Source of the DNA: CAYOHR01 sp964512145
GTDB taxonomy: Bacteria; Bacteroidota; Bacteroidia; Flavobacteriales_G; JALEGO01
Assembly (NCBI GenBank): GCA_964512145.1
Contig: CAZEIM010000008.1
Span: forward strand, 14,101 to 78,100
Direction of reading: 5' to 3'
Length of the DNA stretch: 64,000 bases
In this document: piece after piece, positions 27,701-33,729 of the stretch
How the letters are laid out: every line of letters begins with the position of its first letter
Position numbering within the stretch: the first letter of the stretch is position 1
Notes under the pieces: model-generated
Database searches by the model: none
The model's input: the letters and a program-made list of their open reading frames with translations, nothing else
What the model was told of the DNA's origin: nothing
Translations under genes and position numbers: made by a program

Positions 27701-27864
27701 AAGGAAAAAAATTCATGTATAAACAATTTAAATCCCTATTATTAAAAATTAGTGAAAAACCAATGCAACAACAAGCAGATTTGTTACAAAGTGAGCTTGT
27801 ACAATGGATGGGAAGTCAGGAGCAAATAGATGATATTTGTGTATTAGGTATTAAAATTGAATAA
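24709..27864 (+). CDS. Propeller / Y_Y_Y / SpoIIE-type PP2C phosphatase sensor protein
   Basis: This 1051-residue protein has a signal peptide (about 1-29). A large periplasmic region resembles two-component-regulator propellers, with IDGVMYFATTKGLVTYNG near the start and LWIGTQRGISKAEI near 303-316. A Y_Y_Y domain (about 655-738, ending GGKYTFKVKSKN) precedes one transmembrane helix (about 742-764) and a coiled-coil linker. The C-terminal SpoIIE/PP2C domain has GGDFYW (about 838), VGDCTGHGVPGALMS (about 855), DGMDLSLI, FTDGYPDQFGG (about 985) and a final DDICVLG, so the metal-binding aspartates are present. It should sense an external signal and dephosphorylate a cytoplasmic Ser/Thr-phosphoprotein. 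No anti-sigma or kinase partner gene lies nearby. Confidence 0.87.
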   Translation: MIYFFLSRIKASQLIWLFFLCIIIKGKAQLSKPIITNYKNNHFQINFKVHDIEQSIDGVMYFATTKGLVTYNGTSWSKISEVSGIPFTDISKFEHDIFLSGKEFFGILSKSGTNHYEYQSLSDSVREFAYQNVTANYSLHLHEKSYFIGNHLVVTENNRILDVLAIPGESNTGTIFDKKVLIHVPKEGVFALHKDKDWVFTPISSQNTNIKILKGTESYLFVVLDDGTVEIYNSSYKKVKSYRTHKKIQAIEFLSEQYLALATDEGILIYDVYSLQYVLSLDETLTLESNQCISLKIDKQFNLWIGTQRGISKAEIFLPFSFYSEESGVHGSVNDVLIQQNELLVATNLGIYKKTGQDSLHQNLLFTKIYENIQPVSDIEWINQTFIFLSANNLYYINAKQEPEKLFVFDQDILKIKKMNNSEFFIHGLEGLYFMRQCKELECSIYPWFTKKILDIPIQDLVIIDTSTILYISHKKLYSVEYQNSNFQIIKDSGFVNIANVEKLYQVDGNIFALKKNNIVKIEKKGNKFEETPFFFIQSIPKNYDHSYLIKTNLHYYLIFSSSKNAPIAYYKSIDSENKHFIPLTLFRRLPSFQINNLIPDPNKRGYFWVSTENGLIEFKSFMEPGKEGDFETSIEHIFFNNHVLEFVNPEVKVEFPYYQNSVTFQYTSTNYIAEDLNEYSYFLEGSDKEWSAWSPENKVTYASLPGGKYTFKVKSKNLYQQESEIAEFSFYIKYPWYQTTLAYILYIIVGVIVVYIIVLLYTLRLKKSNIKLQQIVNERTDEIRRQKEVIEEKNKSITSSIEYARTIQEAILTSKEYLNAVLKNYFVFYKPRDIIGGDFYWTYKNPVTEKIVVAVGDCTGHGVPGALMSMIGNSLLNEIVIENKIEEPNIILDQLRSGIINSFQNTNISKIERSHDGMDLSLITIDLKHKILQYSCARQIIIIIRNNHIIELESDFQPVSNFISNLQPYKLHSISLQENDAIYLFTDGYPDQFGGEKGKKFMYKQFKSLLLKISEKPMQQQADLLQSELVQWMGSQEQIDDICVLGIKIE

Positions 27865-27876
27865 TTTGCTAAAAAC

Positions 27877-28398
27877 ATGAGCATCTTAAGTAAAATCAAT
27901 ATCTGTATTATCTTTTTTTTCCAAATATTTGTGTCATATGCTCAAAAAGACACCTTGTTTCATTTTAAAATTAAAGGAGCCGTTTATAAACGTGAAGATG
28001 TGTTAACAAAAGTTTCTATAAAAATTACCGATGAGAATAATCGTGAACTTTATAAACAAATAACCGGTAGAAAAGGAACATTTTCATTAGACTTGCCTGA
28101 AAATAATGTGTATTTAATTACATTCGAAAAAGAAGGATATATTTCTAAAACTGTTTCTATAAGCACTATTTTATTAGCAAAACAAAATTTAAAACACAAA
28201 GATACTAAATTAAGCTTCAACTGTAGACTTACGAAAAAACCTAAAAACATAAACGAAGAAAAACTAAAGCTTTTACAAGAACCTTTTGCGATTATTAGCT
28301 ATGATGAAACTCAAAAAAATTTAGTATGGGACAAAGAATACACGAAAAAAATGACCTTATTAGAAAGAGACGTTTTAAAGAGCAGAAACAATCACTAA
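27877..28398 (+). CDS. Hypothetical periplasmic protein with carboxypeptidase-regulatory-like beta domain
   Basis: This 173-residue protein has a signal peptide (about 1-22, ending SYAQ). The next ~90 residues look like a beta-sandwich of the carboxypeptidase regulatory-like type: FHFKIKGAVYK, then VSIKITDENN, GTFSLDLPENN and FEKEGYISKTVSI. The C-terminal part is charged and has no recognised motif. It begins 12 bp after the phosphatase gene and is probably co-transcribed, so a role in the same periplasmic sensing pathway is possible but is only inference. It overlaps the convergent PAP2-like gene by 4 bp. Confidence 0.7.
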   Translation: MSILSKINICIIFFFQIFVSYAQKDTLFHFKIKGAVYKREDVLTKVSIKITDENNRELYKQITGRKGTFSLDLPENNVYLITFEKEGYISKTVSISTILLAKQNLKHKDTKLSFNCRLTKKPKNINEEKLKLLQEPFAIISYDETQKNLVWDKEYTKKMTLLERDVLKSRNNH

Positions 28399-29039
28399 AC
28401 AAACTGAGTAATCATAATATACTGACAAATAAAGCCCAGTATAAATCCTGCGTATACTTGCATAGAAGTATGTGCCTCCAACTTAATTCTTGAATAAGCT
28501 ACCAAGCCTGAGAGTAAGATTGACCATATAAAGAACGTATTTACATTAGCCTCAAAACGAATACCTAAAGCGTAAATACTACCGGATAAAGCTCCTAAAC
28601 CCATAAGATGAGCACTAATTTTCCAAAAAAAGTTAATGCAAAAAATAGCAAAAAGCAAGATCACCGACCCTAACATAAATATCTGAATTAATAAGGGCAA
28701 ACCATTTTTAGACAAAATGTAGTATGCGGTTAAATAAAATATAAACGTTATAAAGTAAGGAATCTTTCGTTCATTTTTTGAGTTTAACTCAATACTTTGC
28801 ACCACTTTGTATTTATACAACATAAAAATAAACATAAATGGCAACACAAACGTATTGATAAATATGAGTGATATAATTAAGAGTTTTGCTTCGGAGGGAA
28901 TAACATGTTTTAAAAAAATATTGCTATTAAACAATACGATATAACCATAGGTAGGAACCAATAAAGGGTGAAATAAATAGGATAAAAATTTAGAAAATTT
29001 ATTTTCCAAGGCAAAGTTTTTGTAAAATAACTTAAGCAA
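28395..29039 (-). CDS. PAP2-like polytopic membrane protein
   Basis: This 214-residue protein has about six hydrophobic segments. The N-terminal FHPLLVPTYGYIV and the block KISAHLMGLGALSG (about 140-153) are followed by YSRIKLEAHTSMQVYAG (about 185-201). The latter matches the third motif of PAP2 phosphatases (SRx5Hx3DVxxG) except that Asp is replaced by Gln, and the SAH in the middle block sits where PSGH is expected. It may be a lipid-phosphatase relative with altered or no activity. The start is TTG at 29039; an in-frame stop at 29046-29048 rules out a start further upstream. Confidence 0.65.
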   Translation of the reverse strand: MLKLFYKNFALENKFSKFLSYLFHPLLVPTYGYIVLFNSNIFLKHVIPSEAKLLIISLIFINTFVLPFMFIFMLYKYKVVQSIELNSKNERKIPYFITFIFYLTAYYILSKNGLPLLIQIFMLGSVILLFAIFCINFFWKISAHLMGLGALSGSIYALGIRFEANVNTFFIWSILLSGLVAYSRIKLEAHTSMQVYAGFILGFICQYIMITQFV

Positions 29040-29445
29040 AGATATTTATTTACAAAACATATACGGTATAAACCCATTAAAACAATTTATGTTTCAAAAA
29101 ATTCTCCTAAAATACCCATACACCGGGATTTCAAACTACTTAATACATCAACAAGCTCAGCAAAAAGTTTATGACACATTTCATTAAGGAAAAGTACAAG
29201 TAAAGAAATACAAAATTAGGATGTAAGTATTGAATATATTGAACAGAGAAAAATAACTATTAAAAAGTATCAAAAAAATCTTACCGGCTCAAAGGAAAAT
29301 GAATATTACTCCCTATCCACGGGTTTAAACCCGTGGATAGGGAGTAAGCTTTTACTCAAGTCCCGTAAGCTTCAAAAAACCAATTGTTAAACCCTCCCGA
29401 ACTGCAACTAGCAAATAAAAACTGTGTAATGAGTATACCCTAAAA
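29040..29445. other. Intergenic region of 406 bp containing a palindrome
   Basis: No convincing gene is seen. The left part is featureless AT-rich DNA. The right part contains the 42-bp palindrome (29306-29347), an overlapping alternative hairpin arm TTACTC at 29352-29357, and a direct repeat GTAAGCTT at 29344-29351 and 29365-29372. It separates the 3' end of the nitronate-monooxygenase-like gene from the 5' end of the PAP2-like gene. Confidence 0.7.
29306..29347. repeat. 42-bp perfect palindrome
   Basis: The left arm starts TTACTCCCTATCCACGGG and the right arm is its exact reverse complement, meeting at TTT|AAA with no spacer. The inner arms are much more GC-rich than the surrounding DNA. 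A second TTACTC at 29352-29357 could pair with the right-arm GAGTAA instead. No T-run follows on either strand, so a simple terminator is unlikely. It may be a REP-like or mobile-element-end remnant. Confidence 0.9.
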
Positions 29446-30405
29446 TCAAAAAATATATTTATCCATTTTATGTATTTCTACCATCGCTTCCTTGTATTCC
29501 TTAAGTAATTCAAAAACAATTTCTTTAGCAGGTTTAATTGAATGTATAGTAGCCGAAATTTGTCCAATTTCAAGCTCACCCTCATGCATATTTCCCTCAA
29601 ACATGCCTTTTTTGGCTCTCCCTCTTCCAAGTAATTCTTTTAGTTCTTCGTATGTACTGCATTTTTTATATGCCTCCTCTATTTGATTATAGAAGTCGTT
29701 TTTTATTAAGCGGACCGGAGTTAATTCTTTTAAAGTTAACACCGTATCTCCTTCTTGAGTTTCCAAAACTTTCTGTTTAAAATGTTCGTGAGCTGAAGAT
29801 TCTACAGAGGCTACAAATCTGCTACCTACTTGAACACCATCTGCTCCCAAAATCATAACCGATAACATGGCTTTACCCGAAGCAATACCTCCTGCTGCAA
29901 CTAAAGGAATGTTTATTTTATTGGCAATTAATGGAATTAAACACAAGGTGGTGGTTTCTTCTTTTCCATTATGTCCACCGGCCTCAAACCCTTCTGCAAT
30001 TACTGCGTCAACACCACATTCTTGTGCTTTTAATGCAAACTTTAAACTGGAAACCACATGCAATACTTTAATACCCTCTTGTTTAAACAACGCTGTATAC
30101 GTTTTGGGATTACCGGCAGAGGTAATAACAACCGGAACTTTTTCACGAATAATAATATCAATATGTTCCGAAATTTGAGGATATAAAAGTGGTAAATTTA
30201 CCGCAAAAGGTTTTTTGGTTGCATTTTTAGATTTTTTAATATGCTCTAACAAAACATCCGGATACATAGACCCTGCACCAATAACACCTAACCCTCCAGC
30301 ATTCGAAACTTCAGAGGCTAATTGCCAAGGGCTACACCAAATCATACCCGCTTGAATAATCGGATATTGTATACCTAACACAGAACACAATGAATTCATA
30401 GCCAT
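29446..30405 (-). CDS. Nitronate monooxygenase / FabK-like flavoprotein
   Basis: The protein is a 319-residue FMN-dependent TIM-barrel enzyme of the 2-nitropropane dioxygenase family. The N-terminus reads SVLGIQYPIIQAGMIWCS and ASEVSNAGGLGVIGAGS. Other family blocks are VVITSAGNPKTY, AVIAEGFEAGGHNG (with the family's catalytic-site His), LVAAGGIASGKAM and LGADGVQVGSRFVASVESSAHEHFK. Members oxidise alkyl nitronates or act as enoyl-ACP reductases (FabK), and the sequence does not decide which. I choose ATG at 30405 (ATG at 30399 is equally possible). The longer TTG frame start at 30432 lies directly against the probable promoter -7 element. No operon partner is evident. Confidence 0.87.
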   Translation of the reverse strand: MAMNSLCSVLGIQYPIIQAGMIWCSPWQLASEVSNAGGLGVIGAGSMYPDVLLEHIKKSKNATKKPFAVNLPLLYPQISEHIDIIIREKVPVVITSAGNPKTYTALFKQEGIKVLHVVSSLKFALKAQECGVDAVIAEGFEAGGHNGKEETTTLCLIPLIANKINIPLVAAGGIASGKAMLSVMILGADGVQVGSRFVASVESSAHEHFKQKVLETQEGDTVLTLKELTPVRLIKNDFYNQIEEAYKKCSTYEELKELLGRGRAKKGMFEGNMHEGELEIGQISATIHSIKPAKEIVFELLKEYKEAMVEIHKMDKYIF

Positions 30406-30433
30406 AATTATTAATAACGTATTAAATGTCAAG

Positions 30434-30441
30434 CAAATGTA
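30434..30441 (-). promoter_or_regulatory. Candidate Bacteroidota -7 element for the nitronate-monooxygenase-like gene
   Basis: TACATTTG on the minus strand matches the TAnnTTTG -7 consensus exactly, about 28 bp upstream of the ATG at 30405. No clear -33 TTTG was found. Its position favours the ATG start over the TTG at 30432. Confidence 0.45.
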
Positions 30442-30515
30442 TGGATATTTCAGTTAATACATGATTTATTTTTTTTTATGATAAAATTAAGTTAATATTG
30501 CTTGTTATTTTAAGC

Positions 30516-31445
30516 ATGGTAAGTAGTAAAAAAGCAATATTATTCCTAATTCTATTCTTATCTATAGGCCTTCAAACATTTCGTGCGCAGTGGGCATTAG
30601 ATTATGGATTTAATATTGGAGTTGCTAATTACCTGGGTGAAATTGGAGGCAAAGAAAAAGATGCACAACCTTTTTTATTAGACTTAAAATTAGGACAAAC
30701 TAGATGGGGATTGGGAGGTTTTATTAGATATAACATTGCCGGAAACTTTTATATTCGAGGCGATATAAATACCTTTAGAATACAAGGTGCTGATAGTTTA
30801 TCTATTAATCCAACTCGTGTTGGCCGAAATTTAAGTTTTAAAAACGATGTGTTTGAGCTTTCTGCTCGAGCTGAATATGTGTTTTACAGGGACTATGATG
30901 TAGGCAGAACCGGAAACTACGAAGTAAACTTAAGTATGTTTGCTTTTGCTGGTGGTGGGGTATTTTGGCATAATCCAAAAGCTATGCACAATGGTCAATG
31001 GTATGCACTTCAACCACTTCAAACAGAAGGTGTTGCTTACTCAAGAATTCAACCTTCTATCCCAGTAGGATTAGGATTTCACTATACCATTCGAAAAACA
31101 CAACGTATTGGTTTTGAAGTGGGATATCGATTTACCTTCACGGATTATTTAGATGATGTAAGCGGATTTTATAGAGATACAACAGGCACTACAGATATTC
31201 AAAAAATATTTATTTCTCGACCTGTAGAAGTAGATATATATGATAATTTACCTCATCCCAACAATTACAAATACCCATCCCCAAGAGGTAACCCTAAAAA
31301 CATGGATGGTTTTATGACAGCTATGGTTTCTTACAGTACAGTAATTAAGGGGAAATATAAAAATAAGAAGTTTAATGCAACTAAGCGTAGATATAAATAC
31401 ATTACTTCTAAAAAGAAAAAACGTAGGGCTAAGGCTAAGTTTTAA
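30516..31445 (+). CDS. DUF6089/PorG-like outer-membrane beta-barrel protein
   Basis: From ATG at 30516 the product is 309 residues. A signal peptide (about 1-24) is followed by alternating-hydrophobicity strands starting ALDYGFNIGVANYLGEIGG, a pattern seen in DUF6089 outer-membrane proteins, some of which (PorG) belong to the T9SS. Later strands include AEYVFYRDYDVGRTGN, IPVGLGFHYTIRK and GFEVGYRFTFTDYLDDVSG. The last ~30 residues are extremely basic (KGKYKNKKFNATKRRYKY then KKKKRRAKAKF), which is unusual for a barrel and may contact peptidoglycan or lipid. An upstream TTG at 30498 is also in frame, but the ATG gives a better signal peptide. A T9SS role is inferred from family resemblance only. 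Confidence 0.72.
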   Translation: MVSSKKAILFLILFLSIGLQTFRAQWALDYGFNIGVANYLGEIGGKEKDAQPFLLDLKLGQTRWGLGGFIRYNIAGNFYIRGDINTFRIQGADSLSINPTRVGRNLSFKNDVFELSARAEYVFYRDYDVGRTGNYEVNLSMFAFAGGGVFWHNPKAMHNGQWYALQPLQTEGVAYSRIQPSIPVGLGFHYTIRKTQRIGFEVGYRFTFTDYLDDVSGFYRDTTGTTDIQKIFISRPVEVDIYDNLPHPNNYKYPSPRGNPKNMDGFMTAMVSYSTVIKGKYKNKKFNATKRRYKYITSKKKKRRAKAKF

Positions 31446-31733
31446 AAGGATTTTTTTAGAAATAATACTTATATATATTTGCTTTAATATTGATATTAAC
31501 TGATTCTAATCAGATACAATTTTAGAGCAACCCTTAAATAAATCCTCCTGTTTTATATCCAAATTATTGTATTCATAAAAGCTCTTTCCATACTATTAAG
31601 GATTTTTTAGAATGCTAATTATTTTTAATAGTCTAAATATTATATTACACCAATAAGTTATTTGAGTTAAATTTTCTTATTAAGAAACAGAAAAAAACAT
31701 GAGGAAATTAGCCATTATTCTTATGACTAATAT

Positions 31734-32297
31734 TTATAATAAGTCTAATATTTCCTCACAGGAGAGATAATATTTTTTAAATTGACGGATATACTTTTCA
31801 TTAAAGTTTGAATGGTTAAGTTTTTCTGTGCATCTTTTATATAAGTTTTTTCCTAAACCATGTTTTATACACAAAACATCTGTATTTTTCTCATATTTTG
31901 CATGAAAACTATTAGAAAAAATGTATTTAACGGCATCTATACAAATAACCCCGGCACTTTTTTCTATAAAATAGCATATATGTGCTAATTCATGTCCAAT
32001 AATCCCTATTTTGGCACTATCAGAATATTCCCATAATACTCCTGCATTTCGAATATTTTTATTAAAAATAATAATATACGTTCTGTTGCCTTTCTTTTTA
32101 AAAAAAGATTTAAATGTCGGCCTAACTTGAGCTGTAGCGTGTATGTTTTTAAATGTAAAAATAATATTTGTGTGATTTAACTCCGGATAATACATTTTTA
32201 CCTCATGAATTAAATCTTTAATATTTAATGTATCATCTGCCTTAAGAAATGAAATATTAAAAAGCATTAAAATGGATAGAAATTTCACATAAAACAT
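31734..32297 (-). CDS. Exported HELAH zinc-metalloprotease-like protein
   Basis: This 187-residue protein has a signal peptide (about 1-20, ending LKADD) and a classical metal-binding helix IGIIGHELAHICYF with H102, E103 and H106. Thirty residues on, EKNTD (136-140) resembles the ExxAD third-ligand motif of M48-type proteases. The protein is small and has no other recognisable domain, so it may be a minimal gluzincin-like protease of the periplasm or surface. It is co-transcribed with the upstream 62-aa membrane protein (TGATG overlap of one base). No substrate or inhibitor is apparent. Confidence 0.7.
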   Translation of the reverse strand: MFYVKFLSILMLFNISFLKADDTLNIKDLIHEVKMYYPELNHTNIIFTFKNIHATAQVRPTFKSFFKKKGNRTYIIIFNKNIRNAGVLWEYSDSAKIGIIGHELAHICYFIEKSAGVICIDAVKYIFSNSFHAKYEKNTDVLCIKHGLGKNLYKRCTEKLNHSNFNEKYIRQFKKYYLSCEEILDLL

Positions 32298-32485
32298 CAG
32301 GCTCTAGATATAATAAATACAATCATTAAGAAAACAATTATTCCTAAAAATACCCAATAATTTTTTTTATAAAATAATCTGGAATATTTAATATCTTTTT
32401 GGTAAGCCATTATAAGAGCAACTGTAAATACTAATGCAAAGAAAAGTGTAAATAATTTTTGTCCTGAACTTAAAAATAATAACAT
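32297..32485 (-). CDS. Small conserved two-helix membrane protein
   Basis: This 62-residue protein has two hydrophobic helices (about 9-28 and 43-60), joined by the basic loop YQKDIKYSRLFYKKNYW. The N-terminus LSSGQKLFTLFF and the loop resemble a small conserved family of unknown function in Bacteroidota. Its stop overlaps the start of the metalloprotease-like gene by one base (TGATG), which suggests translational coupling. It is divergent from the T9SS-substrate gene at 32521. Confidence 0.68.
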   Translation of the reverse strand: MLLFLSSGQKLFTLFFALVFTVALIMAYQKDIKYSRLFYKKNYWVFLGIIVFLMIVFIISRA

Positions 32486-32490
32486 ATACG

Positions 32491-32498
32491 TATATTTG
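32491..32498 (+). promoter_or_regulatory. Candidate -7 promoter element
   Basis: TATATTTG matches TAnnTTTG exactly and lies 22 bp upstream of the ATG at 32521. It gives a short leader and no Shine-Dalgarno, as is usual in this phylum. I see no good -33 element at the expected distance. Confidence 0.5.
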
Positions 32499-32520
32499 CA
32501 CTCTAAATTATAAAATTATT

Positions 32521-33561
32521 ATGTATAAAAAGCTACTTTTTACCCTTAGCATGTCTTACGTTGTTATTTCAAATGCTCAAATAAGCATTACGGATACCGA
32601 CATGCCGGCCATTGGAGATGTAATTATTAACGCAACCGACACTTTCCCGACTGTTAATCCGGGAAGTTCAGGGCCTAATCAAACATGGGTTTTTACATCC
32701 GTAAATGCTCATTTTTACGATTCAATAGAATTTTTATTACCTGCCTCTACTCCTTTTGCTTCAGATTTCCCTACTGCTAATGTGGCCTTTGTTCAAGGCC
32801 CTGGATTTGTGTATGCTAATTTAAATACCAATGACTTATCTTTATTAGGAATTAAAGGTGATTTGTTAGGAGATGGTATTCAAAGAAAATATACCATTAC
32901 GCCTAAAAATGTATTGGCTCAATTTTCAATGGATTATTCAGATACATACTCAACTAACCATACAGAATTTATTACTTTAGGCGCTGCTGAAGTTGGGGCT
33001 CCTGCACCTATTGATTCTGTAAAATTAGAAAGTGTTGTGTCCAAAGCAGTTACTATTGATTCATGGGGAAGTGTTACAACCCCTGAGGGAACCTTTAATG
33101 CTTTGCGTCAAAAAAATGTTACAGTAACCAACAGTAAAATTTATGCTAAAGCATTTGGATTTTGGAGTGTTTTACAAGACTTGGGAGATGCTGAACAAAC
33201 TACGTATCAGTGGTGGTCAAATGATCCCGGAACAGGATTTCCGGTTATAGAAATGGTAGAAGATTCAGGAAATATTACTTCTGTTACCTACATGACGACC
33301 AATGTAACCGTAAAAACTCAAAACCTTTTGACAGAAAAAATTGATTTTCAAGTATACCCAAACCCATCTGCTGATGTAGTATTTTTTAACTCCGAAAGTG
33401 AATTAAAAACCATTAAGTTTTTTGATTTAAGTGGTAAAATTGTAAAACAAGAAAGCAACATTCAAACTGTAAATGTGCAAAATTTACCATCTGGTTCTTA
33501 TATCATAAAGGTTGAAGATGCAAAAGGAAATACAGGCTATTTAAACTTTGAAAAATTATAA
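32521..33561 (+). CDS. Secreted protein with T9SS type A sorting domain
   Basis: This 346-residue protein starts with a signal peptide (about 1-19, ending ISNAQ). A beta-rich domain follows, with many Thr, Asn, Gly and Ser residues and no recognised motif. From about 278 the sequence FQVYPNPSADVVFFN, KTIKFFDLSGKIV and LPSGSYIIKVED is a textbook T9SS type A C-terminal sorting domain. It should be exported through SprA and then cleaved or attached at the surface. I cannot assign a function to the mature domain. The gene stands alone between a divergent promoter and a strong terminator. Confidence 0.85.
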   Translation: MYKKLLFTLSMSYVVISNAQISITDTDMPAIGDVIINATDTFPTVNPGSSGPNQTWVFTSVNAHFYDSIEFLLPASTPFASDFPTANVAFVQGPGFVYANLNTNDLSLLGIKGDLLGDGIQRKYTITPKNVLAQFSMDYSDTYSTNHTEFITLGAAEVGAPAPIDSVKLESVVSKAVTIDSWGSVTTPEGTFNALRQKNVTVTNSKIYAKAFGFWSVLQDLGDAEQTTYQWWSNDPGTGFPVIEMVEDSGNITSVTYMTTNVTVKTQNLLTEKIDFQVYPNPSADVVFFNSESELKTIKFFDLSGKIVKQESNIQTVNVQNLPSGSYIIKVEDAKGNTGYLNFEKL

Positions 33562-33578
33562 AAATAAATAAATTAGCA

Positions 33579-33620
33579 ATCAAACAAAAAAGGCCGGGCT
33601 TCCGGCCTTTTTTGTTTGAT
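33579..33620. terminator. Strong bidirectional intrinsic terminator
   Basis: A perfect 19-bp stem surrounds the 4-nt loop GCTT (33598-33601). It has the GC core GGCCGG/CCGGCC flanked by A6 and T6 tracts. It lies 18 bp after the stop of the 346-aa gene and serves that gene on the plus strand. The flanking A/T tracts also allow termination on the minus strand, downstream of the subtilase gene. Confidence 0.92.
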
Positions 33621-33729
33621 AAAGTTAGCATATCTTCAATTAATCAAAAATCTATCATCACCCCAATCATAACCTGTTTTTTATTGAAATAAAGAGTGTA
33701 AGTATTGATATTATTAAAAAAATCTTACG

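Noticed and set aside
29040..29445. Possible degenerate gene in the 406-bp gap
   Set aside because: Reading in all frames gives short stretches broken by stops and no recognisable motif.
30406..30432. TTG start of the nitronate-monooxygenase-like gene
   Set aside because: It lies immediately after the probable -7 element and adds nine unconserved residues. ATG at 30405 is better.
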